A stretch of DNA of 64,000 bases, from positions 51,671-115,670 of the forward strand of contig CALGKJ010000061.1 of the NCBI GenBank assembly GCA_937930535.1, read 5' to 3'. Position numbers and translations under genes: made by a program. This DNA comes from an uncultured Clostridia bacterium (GTDB lineage: Bacteria > Bacillota > Clostridia > Lutisporales > Lutisporaceae). The notes below the pieces were generated by a model. That model saw nothing but the letters and a program-made list of their open reading frames with translations. It did not search any database and was not told the origin of the DNA. Positions 53,392 to 62,955 of this stretch are shown in pieces; positions within the stretch are counted from its first letter, which is position 1; each line of letters starts with the position of its first letter.

Positions 53392-54081
53392 ATGCAGCTA
53401 TACGAATTAACCATAACTACCCTTATACAAAGCAACCTGCATTTTACACAAATAAACGAAAAGCTGTCACAGCTAATAAATGGAGCTATGCACTTGGATC
53501 GGGAGACCGCGCAAATGCACGTACAATCAGGCTATAAGCACTATTGCTATGGAAATCTCTATCCAATAGAAAAAGACAAGCAATATAAAGCGGATAAAGT
53601 ATATCTGTTTAAAATAAGAACCCTTGAAAACAGCTTTGCAGATAAAATGTACAAGCAGCTTCCCAATACCAATAATACAAATTTTAAAGTCCTTGCAATA
53701 GAAAAGAAGCAGTACACACAAAAGCATATTACAACCCTCGAAACCCTAACCCCTGCTCTGGCAACAATAGACAACAAGCATTGGGTTTCAGGAGACAGCT
53801 TTATGCAGCTACAGGATAGGATTCAATCAAACCTTGAAAAGAAATACAAAGCCTTTTATGGTGAAGAGCTAAAGCCGGAGCAATGCTTTATAAAGCATCT
53901 GGAAATATTGAACCACAAACCCATATGCTTTAAATACAAAAACACAAGCCTTATAGGCAACAAGCTTAGAATACACGTAAGCGAAGATCCGGCATCTCAA
54001 AAGCTTGCCTTTATGGCTCTTGCAGTAGGACTATTAGAAAAAAACTCCAGTGCTGGCTTAGGATTCTGTTCGGCAAAATAG
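53392..54081 (+). CDS. cas6: Cas6 CRISPR RNA endonuclease
   Basis: 229 residues. N-terminal ferredoxin-like fold (MQLYELTITTLIQSNLHF), His-rich middle (GYKHYCYGNLYPIE) and a C-terminal Gly-rich loop (LLEKNSSAGLGFC) in the place expected for Cas6. It cuts the pre-crRNA inside each repeat, which would leave an 8-base handle ATTTAAAT. The ATG follows AAGGAGGTG; an in-frame start 39 bases earlier lacks a ribosome site. First gene of the interference operon. Confidence 0.88.
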   Translation: MQLYELTITTLIQSNLHFTQINEKLSQLINGAMHLDRETAQMHVQSGYKHYCYGNLYPIEKDKQYKADKVYLFKIRTLENSFADKMYKQLPNTNNTNFKVLAIEKKQYTQKHITTLETLTPALATIDNKHWVSGDSFMQLQDRIQSNLEKKYKAFYGEELKPEQCFIKHLEILNHKPICFKYKNTSLIGNKLRIHVSEDPASQKLAFMALAVGLLEKNSSAGLGFCSAK

Positions 54082-54094
54082 GAGGTGAATATAT

Positions 54095-55900
54095 TTGATA
54101 AATGATCTTATTACACTTTTTAAAAAAGCATATGAGGAACATGGAGATGAGCTAATACTAAGCTCATACAAGCCTAAAAACGGACTATACATACGGATTA
54201 ATAAGGATAAAAGCAAAGACAAGCTGCTAATAGACAAAACCCCCCCCGCAGACATAGATTTATACAAATGGTTTCAAAATAGAGACTACTATAGTGTACT
54301 AATAGACATGAACAAACCTGTAGACACAAAAAAGAAGATACACAGCAATAACTATCTTACACTTTTTATCAAAAAGGATATATTCCCAATAATAGGCGAA
54401 AACCCAATAAGCAAAGAAGAATACACTGACAGAGTAAATGACTATTTTAACATATTAAAAGAGCCGAAAAAGAAGCTTTCAGATAAAAGCTCAAAGCTGC
54501 TGCTAAAATACATGCCTTTGGATACAGACCTTGAGCAACTGGAAAAAAACAGAGAATACCTGATAAATAACATAGAACAACTGGCAGAATATATCTCTCA
54601 GGAAGATTTTAAAGGCTATGTATCAATATTCTTTGAGGAGGATATTTCGGTATATAAGCAGGAAAGTATGAAATATCTGATTCCCAAGATTTACAACAAA
54701 AACGACTTTAATATAATTTCAAAAGAAAAGGTTATGGGACTGTCAAACTCTAACATGGGAACCAATGACAAAAAGCCCTATATGGAGCTGAAAGCCAGCA
54801 AATTCAAAGCACCCTACAGGGTAACAATAGAAGCTGCAATCATAATAAAGAAGTTTTTCGACTGGTTAAGCTTTCAATTTGACAAGGTACAATACAGAGA
54901 AATACTGATACCTGAGGATTATGACTTTAAAGGGGCGGTAGAGGACGCATGGCAACGTAACTATGAAAGAGCCTGTTACTATCTATATATAACCAAAGGC
55001 AAAGAGGTGGCTATAGAAGACTATGAAAGTCTTCCCTGCTACAAACAGGATATTACCTTTAACTATAAAAATATACTGGGAATAGAAACAAAGGAAAATG
55101 ACCAATGGCTAAGGATAGCAGATAAGCACATCAGTACATTGCATAAACTGGAAACAGAGACGGATTACACCTTTTTCAACAAAAGATTAATGAAAAACTA
55201 TTTTACAGAGCCTAAAATAAATCAGAAAGAGTTTTCAAAGAATATGCTGAACCTTTTTATAATCAGCAGAAAGGCATTTCACAGCTTTTTTAGAAAGGGC
55301 ATAGACAACGACCTGAGAGGAATGATTGATAAAATCAGCATGGAGCTTGTAAAGGAGCATATAAGAAGCGGTGAAGGATTATACCGAGCGGCACATGCCT
55401 TTAATTTAAGAATAGCGTATCTTAACTATTTTTCACTAGGAGGGGAGCAAATGGCTGATAAAATAACAGAGCTGATAAAAACTGTTGATGAAAAAATATC
55501 GTTGAAGAAAGAGTATGTAAGCTGTCAAAATGATGCAGAGTTTTATTTTACGGCAGGTCAGCTTGCATACTATATAATGATGCAAAGTGAAGCAAAAAGA
55601 AAGAATCTGGATATGTTTGAGCCATTTATGAAGATTAAGGACAGTACAAGACTAAAGCATAAGCTTAGGCAAATGGCAGACGTATATAAACACGCACTAA
55701 GCGCAGAAAATTATAGATTCAAAAACGCATTTGCCATGATTCAAGGCTATGAAACCGAAGAAGCCTACGAAAAAAATCAGGATATGTTTTATGCAGGCTT
55801 GCTGTCCAGCAATATATTCTATAAAGAAAACGAGAATAAAAAGGTAACAATAACAGACCAGAAACAACAAGAGGAGGTAGCATCAAATGAAAATGACTAA
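54095..55900 (+). CDS. cas8b: Cas8b/Csh1 (TM1802-type) large subunit of Cascade
   Basis: 601 residues starting with TTG 9 bases after GGAGG (the nearby ATG is out of frame). The N-terminus (MINDLITLFKKAYEEHGDEL) and central segment (GYVSIFFEEDISVYKQESMK) fit the TM1802/Csh1 family. Csh1 recognises the PAM and recruits Cas3. Position between cas6 and cas7 supports the call. It overlaps cas7 by 14 bases. Confidence 0.85.
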   Translation: MINDLITLFKKAYEEHGDELILSSYKPKNGLYIRINKDKSKDKLLIDKTPPADIDLYKWFQNRDYYSVLIDMNKPVDTKKKIHSNNYLTLFIKKDIFPIIGENPISKEEYTDRVNDYFNILKEPKKKLSDKSSKLLLKYMPLDTDLEQLEKNREYLINNIEQLAEYISQEDFKGYVSIFFEEDISVYKQESMKYLIPKIYNKNDFNIISKEKVMGLSNSNMGTNDKKPYMELKASKFKAPYRVTIEAAIIIKKFFDWLSFQFDKVQYREILIPEDYDFKGAVEDAWQRNYERACYYLYITKGKEVAIEDYESLPCYKQDITFNYKNILGIETKENDQWLRIADKHISTLHKLETETDYTFFNKRLMKNYFTEPKINQKEFSKNMLNLFIISRKAFHSFFRKGIDNDLRGMIDKISMELVKEHIRSGEGLYRAAHAFNLRIAYLNYFSLGGEQMADKITELIKTVDEKISLKKEYVSCQNDAEFYFTAGQLAYYIMMQSEAKRKNLDMFEPFMKIKDSTRLKHKLRQMADVYKHALSAENYRFKNAFAMIQGYETEEAYEKNQDMFYAGLLSSNIFYKENENKKVTITDQKQQEEVASNEND

Positions 55901-56834
55901 CAGAGTATACGGAATAATAGGCATAAAAAGCATAATGGCAAATTGGAATGCGGACTTTACAGGCAGACCCAAAACCACCAGCAGCGGAGATATATTCGGC
56001 AGTGACAAGGCACTAAAATACCCCATGAAAAGAATGTGGCAGAATCAAGGGGAAAAAGTATTATATATAAAATCCTATAAGATAGACCCAAAAGGAAAGG
56101 GTGAAGAAAAGGACAAGCTGCAACCAAAGAACCTACAGGAAAGATACGAAGAAATATTTGCACCAGCCAAGCTGGATGGAAAAATATCTTCAAAGCAAAT
56201 ACTAAGCAATCTATTTAGTGCAATAGATGTAATGAACTTTGGAGCAACCTTTGCTGGCAAAGATAATAACATCAGCATAATGGGAGCGGTACAGATAGGA
56301 CAAGGCTTTAACAAGTACAGCCAAAGCAATATAGAGATACAGGACATACTATCCCCCTTCCGCAACTCCAATAAAGACGAAGCAGACGCATCAAGCTTGG
56401 GTTCAAAGATAATGTCCGACGAAGCACACTATTTTTATCACTTTGCAGTAAATCCAGAAAACTATAACGACTACACAAAAATGCTGGACAACTTTGAAGG
56501 CTACACAAAGGAAGCCTATGACAAATTCAAGGAAGCCGCCTTAATATCAGCTACAGCCTTTAATACCAACAGCAAGCTGGGCTGTGAAAACGAATTTGCA
56601 ATATTTATCGAATGCAAGCCAGAGTCAAAGCTGTATCTGCCAGACCTTGCACAATACGTAAAATTTGAAAAAGCAGAAAAAAATATAATAAATCTGGAGG
56701 CACTAAACTTTATAAGCAGCTTCACCAATGATATAGAAAAAATAGAAATATACTATAACCCATACACCACTCAAGATATAAAAACAAATCTAAATGTGGA
56801 AAAAAGAAATATTTTCACGAGAGAAGTGATGTAG
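55887..56834 (+). CDS. cas7: Cas7/Csh2 backbone protein of Cascade
   Basis: 315 residues. RVYGIIGIKSIMANWNADFT at the N-terminus, then SAIDVMNFGATFAGKDNNIS and GAVQIGQGFNKY are typical of the type I-B Cas7 (Csh2/Cst2-like) family. Several copies coat the crRNA guide. The start lies inside the end of cas8b behind GAGGAGG. Confidence 0.88.
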   Translation: MKMTNRVYGIIGIKSIMANWNADFTGRPKTTSSGDIFGSDKALKYPMKRMWQNQGEKVLYIKSYKIDPKGKGEEKDKLQPKNLQERYEEIFAPAKLDGKISSKQILSNLFSAIDVMNFGATFAGKDNNISIMGAVQIGQGFNKYSQSNIEIQDILSPFRNSNKDEADASSLGSKIMSDEAHYFYHFAVNPENYNDYTKMLDNFEGYTKEAYDKFKEAALISATAFNTNSKLGCENEFAIFIECKPESKLYLPDLAQYVKFEKAEKNIINLEALNFISSFTNDIEKIEIYYNPYTTQDIKTNLNVEKRNIFTREVM

Positions 56835-56835
56835 C

Positions 56836-57576
56836 ATGAAAGCTTTGACCTTTGAACTATCTGGAAAAACAGCCTTTTTTAAAAAGCCTGAAGTCAACAG
56901 CTTTGCATATTTTACATATGGGCATATACACAAAATAGCTTTGATGGGTTTGCTTGGGGCAGTACTGGGACTAGGCGGTCATATTCGGCAGGGAGACAAG
57001 CAATATCCCGAATTTTATGAAAAGCTCAGAGAACTTAAGACTGCCATAGTACCACTGCCCATAGAGAAAAAGGGATATTTCAGCAAAAAGCTGCAAGTAT
57101 TCAACAACAGTGTCGGCTATGCAAGTCAAGAGGAGGGTGGCAATCTAATAGTAAAAGAGCAGTGGCTGGAAGAACCCAGATGGCAAATATTCATATTAGA
57201 TGATAACAATATAGAAGACACACTGTTCAAAAAACTCTGTGACTATATAATCAACAGTAAATGTGAATACATACCATATCTAGGCAAAAACGACCATCCG
57301 GCAACCATAAGCAAAGGGCGATTTGTGGAGCTAAAGACAGTAGAACAGCAAAACTATATTAATTCTTTGTTTATTCTAAAAAACCAAAAGGTGCAAGAGC
57401 TTTCATGGGATGGCAATGCCGAATATATGTACAGAGAGGTAACACCAATAACACTAAACAAGGATTACAGCTTCTATGAATATGAAGAAATATGCTTTAC
57501 AAACATAGAGATAGAAGACCTTGACCAAGCAGAAGACATATTCTGCTATGAGGATTTAGTACTATCATTCTTTTAA
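56836..57576 (+). CDS. cas5: Cas5 (type I-B) subunit of Cascade
   Basis: 246 residues. The start MKALTFELSGKTAFFKKPEV followed by YGHIHKIALMGLLGAVLGLG is the Cas5 N-terminal RAMP motif that caps the crRNA 5' handle. The ATG lies one base after the cas7 stop, which indicates coupling. Confidence 0.88.
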   Translation: MKALTFELSGKTAFFKKPEVNSFAYFTYGHIHKIALMGLLGAVLGLGGHIRQGDKQYPEFYEKLRELKTAIVPLPIEKKGYFSKKLQVFNNSVGYASQEEGGNLIVKEQWLEEPRWQIFILDDNNIEDTLFKKLCDYIINSKCEYIPYLGKNDHPATISKGRFVELKTVEQQNYINSLFILKNQKVQELSWDGNAEYMYREVTPITLNKDYSFYEYEEICFTNIEIEDLDQAEDIFCYEDLVLSFF

Positions 57577-57586
57577 ACAAACACAC

Positions 57587-57620
57587 AAAGGCACAGGATA
57601 CAACAAATAGCTGTGCCTTT
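57587..57620 (+). terminator. Hairpin between cas5 and cas3
   Basis: Perfect 10-bp stem AAAGGCACAG with CTGTGCCTTT, 10 bases after cas5, without a T-tract. It may be a processing site or partial terminator that sets cas3 expression apart from Cascade. Confidence 0.45.
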
Positions 57621-57658
57621 GCTATATCTGCAAAGCGGTTAAAAAGAGAGGATATATA

Positions 57659-60220
57659 ATGAAGCATGTAAAGCTGTGGGATATAAAAAGCAATATAGAT
57701 AAATACCAAAACATATATGCACATACAAAGGATAAAGCCCAAAATGAAACCCTATTAGAGCATTTGGACAAAACAATATATTATTTGTTTGACTTGATGG
57801 ATAAAAAAGGGCTGGACAAAATACTAAATAGCATAATAGAAAATATATGCATAAAAGGCAAACCCATTGAAAAAGAATACACTGACCTTATAAAAGAGCT
57901 GTATATAAACGCCATATACCTCCACGACATAGGCAAAATAAATCCTGCCTTTCAAAGAAAGCTGGGAAACACTAATATAGATACCTTTGAAGACACGAAC
58001 ATAAACAACTCAGATCACTCCCTGTTATCAGCCCTGATATATATAGACATATACCGCAAACCCTTGGAAAACATAAAAAACAGCACCATAAAGCGTTTTA
58101 TACATTATACAATATACACCTTTGCCTATATAATATCCAAGCATCACTCCCAGCTTGGTGATATGACGGAGTTTTTAAACAAACTGAACAATTTGCAGCA
58201 AAATGAAGTACAGCAGTATCCCCAATATCTGCACTACTATAAAGACAAGAGCATACTAAATAGAACCTTTAAGGAAGACGCATTTGCAAATCGGGATCAG
58301 CTTATGCCCGGCTTTTTAAAGGATGGCGAGCTTAACTGGTATATACTAAATAAGCTGCTATACGCACTCATAACTGGCTGTGACTTTTACGCCACCTACA
58401 GCTACAGCACCAGCTATACTGTAAACTACGGAATAATACAAGACATAGACAGTTTGGTTGATGCCTACAAAAGCACAGACATATACAAATCCATAGAAAA
58501 ATATAAAACCAGTCCGGCGCAGTGCAAAGATAACTCCATAAACGCCTTGAGAACAGAGCTTTTCATAGAAGCAGAAAATAATTTACTGGAAAATATGAAA
58601 AGCAATCTGTTTTATCTGGAAGCACCTACAGGAAGCGGCAAAACAAACAGCTCCATAAATATAGCACTAAACACAATCAAAAATAATACAGAATACAATA
58701 AGATATTCTACATATTCCCCTTTAATACACTGGTAGAGCAGACAAAAAAGTCCTTGGACACGATATTTGCAGGCAGTAATGCAAAAACCGCAGTAATAAA
58801 CTCCATAACACCCATAATGCAAGAGGACGAAGACGAAGCGGATAAAAATATATATCAGAAATACCTGATCGATAGACAGTTTCTTCATTACCCCATAGTA
58901 CTGACAACACATGTAAACTTTTTTAAATACCTGTTCGGAACAGATAGAGAAGCCTCCTTTCCACTATTGCACCTATGCAACAGCGTAGTGATTATGGATG
59001 AAATACAAAGCTACAAAAACCATATCTGGATGGAAATAGTCATGTTTCTTGAAAGATACAGCAAGCTTTTGAATATAAAGCTGATAATAATGTCTGCAAC
59101 TTTGCCCAAGCTGGATAAGCTTATAAAATATGACCATGAAGTATTTGTTGAGCTGATAAAAAATAGAAGCAAATACTATGAACATGAATTCTTCAAAAAT
59201 AGAGTACAACTAGACTACTCCCTGCTAAAAGAAGGCAGGCTGGAAGTACAAACGCTTTTAGAAAAGATATCGGAAATAATTGAGATTAACGGAAGCAAAA
59301 GATACCTGATAGAATTTATAAGCAAAGGGTCAGCAAACAAATTTTTTAAGAACCTTAAAGAAAAGCACCCTCAGATGAATATAAAAATCCTTACAGGGGA
59401 TGACAGTATATTGGAGCGGAATAAAATACTAAAGGAGCTAAATGCCAAATATGACACTAAGGAATATATATGCAAGAATATAATTTTGGTGGCAACACAA
59501 ATAATAGAAGCCGGAGTAGACATTGATATGGATATAGGCTTTAAGGACATATCCATGCTGGACAACGAGGAGCAGTTTTTAGGCAGGATAAACAGGTCTT
59601 GTGCCAAAACCGGCTGCAAAGCATACTTCTTTGATTTGGACGATGCCGCAAAAATATATCACAATGACTACAGACTAGAGAAAAATCTATATGATGAAGC
59701 CTATAGAAGCTATTTGGAAAATAAAAGCTTTGAGAACCATTACAACAGATGCTTCGCAAGAATAGAAGAGGAAAAGAAAAAATGCAATGCCAGCAACATA
59801 AATGATATGCTCAAAGAAGTACTGGCTCTTGACTTCAACAAAATAGAACAAAGAATGAAGCTGATAGATCAGGAATACTACAGGCTGTTTCTGGATTGCG
59901 ATATTAAGCTGGATGAAGATGAAAAAGTAATAAGAGGACATGAAGTATGGGAGCAATATAAGAATCTAGTATACGATAGAGAAATGGGCTATGCCGAAAA
60001 AATGGTAAAGCTGACCATAATAAATGAGAAAATGAACTGCTTTTTATATAACTACGCACCAATGGAAAACGGAGAGGTATACACAAAAAGAAATAAACCC
60101 CAAATTTATAACGAAGCTGTCGGAAACATATATTATGTACCAAATGGCTATGACTATATAACCGACGGAAGATTTGACAGGGAAAAATATAGAGAGGAAT
60201 CGGAAAGCGACAGTTGGTAA
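57659..60220 (+). CDS. cas3: Cas3 nuclease-helicase
   Basis: 853 residues. HD nuclease domain first (AIYLHDIGKINPAF, HSLLSAL, SKHHSQLGD), then a superfamily 2 helicase: EAPTGSGKTNSSINIAL (Walker A), VIMDEIQSY (DExx box), MSATLPKLD and a QFLGRINR motif. It unwinds and degrades target DNA after Cascade binding. All key residues seen by eye are intact. The ATG follows GAGAGG. Confidence 0.93.
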   Translation: MKHVKLWDIKSNIDKYQNIYAHTKDKAQNETLLEHLDKTIYYLFDLMDKKGLDKILNSIIENICIKGKPIEKEYTDLIKELYINAIYLHDIGKINPAFQRKLGNTNIDTFEDTNINNSDHSLLSALIYIDIYRKPLENIKNSTIKRFIHYTIYTFAYIISKHHSQLGDMTEFLNKLNNLQQNEVQQYPQYLHYYKDKSILNRTFKEDAFANRDQLMPGFLKDGELNWYILNKLLYALITGCDFYATYSYSTSYTVNYGIIQDIDSLVDAYKSTDIYKSIEKYKTSPAQCKDNSINALRTELFIEAENNLLENMKSNLFYLEAPTGSGKTNSSINIALNTIKNNTEYNKIFYIFPFNTLVEQTKKSLDTIFAGSNAKTAVINSITPIMQEDEDEADKNIYQKYLIDRQFLHYPIVLTTHVNFFKYLFGTDREASFPLLHLCNSVVIMDEIQSYKNHIWMEIVMFLERYSKLLNIKLIIMSATLPKLDKLIKYDHEVFVELIKNRSKYYEHEFFKNRVQLDYSLLKEGRLEVQTLLEKISEIIEINGSKRYLIEFISKGSANKFFKNLKEKHPQMNIKILTGDDSILERNKILKELNAKYDTKEYICKNIILVATQIIEAGVDIDMDIGFKDISMLDNEEQFLGRINRSCAKTGCKAYFFDLDDAAKIYHNDYRLEKNLYDEAYRSYLENKSFENHYNRCFARIEEEKKKCNASNINDMLKEVLALDFNKIEQRMKLIDQEYYRLFLDCDIKLDEDEKVIRGHEVWEQYKNLVYDREMGYAEKMVKLTIINEKMNCFLYNYAPMENGEVYTKRNKPQIYNEAVGNIYYVPNGYDYITDGRFDREKYREESESDSW

Positions 60221-60234
60221 GGCGATGAATATTT

Positions 60235-60266
60235 GTTTGCAGTTCCATTAAATCAAGGATTGAGAC
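60235..60266 (+). repeat. Sequence resembling a CRISPR repeat of another family
   Basis: 32 bases from GTTTGCAGTTCC to GGATTGAGAC have the GTTT...ATTGA(A/G)AC ends common in clostridial CRISPR repeats, but this is a single copy, 19 bases before the lone repeat at 60286. It may be a relic of a different array or chance. Confidence 0.25.
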
Positions 60267-60285
60267 AAAGTTGAAGATTTCAAGA

Positions 60286-60308
60286 GTTCTACCGAAACAT
60301 AGGATGTA
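60286..60308 (+). CRISPR. Lone degenerate CRISPR repeat between cas3 and cas4
   Basis: 23 bases are identical to the first 23 of the array repeat (GTTCTACCGAAACATAGG onward); the rest diverges, so the handle end is lost. No second copy is nearby. A terminator follows after 4 bases. Confidence 0.85.
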
Positions 60309-60312
60309 CCCT

Positions 60313-60340
60313 AAAACTCCCAAAAAAGGGAGTTTTATTT
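60313..60340 (+). terminator. Terminator between cas3 and cas4
   Basis: AAAACTCCC pairs with GGGAGTTTT around AAAAAA, followed by ATTTTATCC. It separates the interference genes from the adaptation genes. A weak promoter (TTGATT at 60394, 17 bases, ATATAC) precedes cas4. Confidence 0.82.
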
Positions 60341-60440
60341 TATCCAACAATATGATAAAATACACCATATGAATAAATAGGGATTAATATACATTGATTG
60401 GATACAACCGATCCACATATACAAAAGGATGTGACATACT

Positions 60441-60935
60441 ATGAAGCTTACAGGTACATTGATAAACTACTACTTTCACTGCAAAAGGCAATGCTGGCTC
60501 TTTGCCAACAGGCTTAATATGGAGGACAACAGTGAGGATGTACGCATCGGGCGTGTGCTTCACGAGCTAAACAGCAGCGGTAAGGATAATACAGAAATAT
60601 CCATAGATAATGTAAAACTGGACAAGCTTACTGATGAATATTTGGTTGAAATCAAAAAGTCAGATGCAGACCTTGAGGCGGTAAAATGGCAGGTGCTATT
60701 TTATCTTAAGGTGCTTAAAAACAAAGGAATAGAAAGAAAAGGTAAAATAGAGTTTCTGGAAAAGAACAAGCAGGATAAGAAGCTGCACTACATAGAGCTT
60801 ACGGAGGAGCTGGAAAAACAACTACAACAGCTAGAGGAAGAAATATCAGCCTTTGTATGCGGAGATATTCCTACCGCCCCTGATAAGCAGCCAAAATGCA
60901 AAAAATGTGCTTATTACGAATACTGCTTTATATAA
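60441..60935 (+). CDS. cas4: Cas4 nuclease of the adaptation module
   Basis: 164 residues. The Fe-S cluster Cys are present (FHCKRQCW near residue 15; CKKCAYYEYC at the C-terminus), as are the RecB-like nuclease motifs GRVLHE, LVEIKKSD and the QVLFYL helix. Cas4 trims prespacers and selects the PAM with Cas1-Cas2. Length is normal for type I-B. First gene of the second cas transcription unit. Confidence 0.92.
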   Translation: MKLTGTLINYYFHCKRQCWLFANRLNMEDNSEDVRIGRVLHELNSSGKDNTEISIDNVKLDKLTDEYLVEIKKSDADLEAVKWQVLFYLKVLKNKGIERKGKIEFLEKNKQDKKLHYIELTEELEKQLQQLEEEISAFVCGDIPTAPDKQPKCKKCAYYEYCFI

Positions 60936-60958
60936 AACAGACAGGAGGTTAAAGTACA

Positions 60959-61957
60959 TTGGGACACGCAAAATATATATTTTCTCAAGGGGAGCTTAAA
61001 AGAAAAGACAACTCTATAACCTTCGTTAACGAAAAGGGAAACAAGCATATACCAGTAGAAGCTGTAAAAGAAATATACTGCTTTAATGAAATAACAGTAA
61101 ATACAAAGTTTCTCGACTTTGCCGCAAAGGCAGGTATTACCATACATTTTTTCAACTATTACGGCTACTACAGCGGCACATTCTATCCCAAGGAAAGTCT
61201 TGTAAGCGGCAATCTCACCATAAAGCAAGCACAAACATATCTGGAAAAAAGACTGTATATAGCAAAAGCAATTGTAAAAGCAATCTCAGACAATATACAT
61301 GAACTGCTGTACCACTACTACAGACACGATAAAAAGGAGCTGAAGCCGTATCTGGACTGGCTGAAAAATGAAGTACCTGCATATCTGGAAAAGGACTTGG
61401 ATATAAAGCAACTGCTATTTATTGAAGGGACTATATGGCAGAGGTTTTATGAAAGCTTTAGGCACTTTCTGCCGGAGGATTTCATAATGAACAAAAGGGT
61501 AAGAAGACCACCCGACAATCCCATGAATGCCCTTATATCCTTTGGAAACAGCCTGTTGTACGCAAAAACAGTGTCGCAGATATACAGTACGCACCTAAAC
61601 CAATGCATCAGCTTTCTGCATGAGCCAAGCGAGGGAAGATTTTCGCTAAGCCTTGACATCAGCGAGGCATTTAAGCCAGCAATAGTATATAAGGCAATAT
61701 TTGAAGCGGTAAATAAAAAGAAAATAAAGGTGGACAAGCATTTTTCCAAGAAGCTGAACTACTGCATACTAAATGATGAAGGAAAGAAGATATTTGTGGA
61801 AGCACTAGGCGAAAAATTTGACAGCGTATTTGAGCATCCAGTGCTTAAAAGAAAGGTAAGCTACAATACAGCAATAAAGTTGGATGGATACAAGCTGATA
61901 AAATATATTATGGAAGGCAAGCCTTTTAAACCTTTTGATATGAAGGAGCAAAAATAA
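60959..61957 (+). CDS. cas1: Cas1 integrase
   Basis: 332 residues from TTG 9 bases after AGGAGG. Catalytic residues are in the normal places: Glu in FIEGTIWQRFYE, His in SFLHEPSEGRFSLSLD, and the acidic residue in LDISEAFKP. It joins new spacers to the leader end of the array. It is 23 bases after cas4 and one base before cas2. Confidence 0.95.
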   Translation: MGHAKYIFSQGELKRKDNSITFVNEKGNKHIPVEAVKEIYCFNEITVNTKFLDFAAKAGITIHFFNYYGYYSGTFYPKESLVSGNLTIKQAQTYLEKRLYIAKAIVKAISDNIHELLYHYYRHDKKELKPYLDWLKNEVPAYLEKDLDIKQLLFIEGTIWQRFYESFRHFLPEDFIMNKRVRRPPDNPMNALISFGNSLLYAKTVSQIYSTHLNQCISFLHEPSEGRFSLSLDISEAFKPAIVYKAIFEAVNKKKIKVDKHFSKKLNYCILNDEGKKIFVEALGEKFDSVFEHPVLKRKVSYNTAIKLDGYKLIKYIMEGKPFKPFDMKEQK

Positions 61958-61958
61958 T

Positions 61959-62246
61959 ATGACCCCCAAAATGAATTACAACTACGCCTTTGTATTCTAT
62001 GACATTGGAGAAGGACGAGTACACAAGGTATTCAAGATATGCAAAAAGTATTTTCACCACCACCAAAAATCCGTATTCAGAGGTCCCATTACGCCTGCCA
62101 ACCTTATAAAGCTAAAAGCTGAAATCAAAAAAGTTATTGATGATACAGTAGACTATGTAACCATAATAAAGCTGCTAAACCAGAATGCCTTTGACGAAGA
62201 AGCCATAGGCAAAAAGGACTATGCAAGCGACTCTGATTTTATATGA
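61959..62246 (+). CDS. cas2: Cas2 adaptation protein
   Basis: 95 residues. Ferredoxin-like fold with YAFVFYDIGEGRVHKVFKIC and SVFRGPITPANLIKLK, as in type I Cas2. It forms the central dimer of the Cas1-Cas2 integrase. The ATG lies one base after the cas1 stop; GGAGC is upstream. Confidence 0.92.
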   Translation: MTPKMNYNYAFVFYDIGEGRVHKVFKICKKYFHHHQKSVFRGPITPANLIKLKAEIKKVIDDTVDYVTIIKLLNQNAFDEEAIGKKDYASDSDFI

Positions 62247-62365
62247 TACCAAACACCGCAAGAGAGCTTGAAAGCTATGGCTGTGAAGATTAACTAAAGC
62301 ATGTATAAGGTATACACAATACCGCTTTAGGTATTTTAATAATATTAAGCATGGCGATTAAAAAG

Positions 62366-62541
62366 TTGTAAATATGCCATTAATTAGGTATAATTGAACA
62401 AGAATTTTTCCAATCGCAAATTATCAGACAAATCTTGTAGTCCATGCGAACCAACGGTTAGAACACAGTTTTTGGGGATTTTGCAAAAAACTAAAATTGA
62501 TTGAAAAAATATAATAAGGATCTTCAAAGGAGGGATTGGAA
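62366..62541 (+). promoter_or_regulatory. Leader copy 2, serving as promoter and 5' UTR of an Rpn fragment
   Basis: The same TTGTAA-17-TATAAT promoter (62366-62371 and 62389-62394) and the same structured block as in copies 1 and 3. Here it ends in AAAGGAGGGATTGGAA and a real ATG, with no CRISPR repeat. The 3' arm of the outer stem carries two changes that weaken pairing. Confidence 0.75.
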
Positions 62542-62892
62542 ATGTTATCAGAGAAAAATGAAAGCATAAAGACAGCTTATGAAATATTACAAAGGGTAAG
62601 TAAAAGTAAAGAAGCAAGAATGGCATATGAAGCAAGACAAGCAGAAATTATGGATCAGTTAACAAGAGAAAAATGTGCAAGAGAAGAGGGAATGAAAGAG
62701 GGAATAAAAGAGGGAATAAAAGAGGGAATAAAAGAGGGAATAAAAGAGGGAATAAAAGAAGGAATGAAAGAAGGTATACTAAAAGAAAAAATAGCTATCG
62801 CTAAAAATGCACTTCTACTAAATCTATCATTGGAGCAAATACATGAATTGACAGGCTTGCCAGTAGAAACTATAAAAACATTAAAAAATTAA
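62542..62892 (+). CDS. Rpn-family C-terminal fragment with EGIK repeats
   Basis: 116 residues behind AAAGGAGGG. It matches only the C-terminal part of Rpn (PD-(D/E)XK recombination-promoting nuclease/transposase) proteins: YEILQRVSKSKEARMAYEAR, then six or so EGIK units and a tail LEQIHELTGLPVETIKTLKN. The catalytic N-terminal domain is absent. It may be an expressed small protein, as internally started C-terminal Rpn forms can be, or a decayed gene. Confidence 0.65.
   Translation: MLSEKNESIKTAYEILQRVSKSKEARMAYEARQAEIMDQLTREKCAREEGMKEGIKEGIKEGIKEGIKEGIKEGMKEGILKEKIAIAKNALLLNLSLEQIHELTGLPVETIKTLKN
62683..62770 (+). repeat. 12-base tandem repeat inside the Rpn fragment
   Basis: About seven copies of GAGGGAATAAAA (with GAGGGAATGAAA variants), each encoding EGIK or EGMK. 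The inner copies are identical, which makes copy number prone to change. Confidence 0.9.
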
Positions 62893-62901
62893 ATGCAAAT
62901 A

Positions 62902-62955
62902 TATAGAACACGCTAAAGAAACTGCAGTAGTCAGTTGCTATGTATGTGTTCTATA
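62902..62955. repeat. Inverted repeat between the two Rpn remnants
   Basis: TATAGAACAC (62902-62911) pairs with GTGTTCTATA (62946-62955). It may be a terminator-like structure or an element end. No T-tract. Confidence 0.4.
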
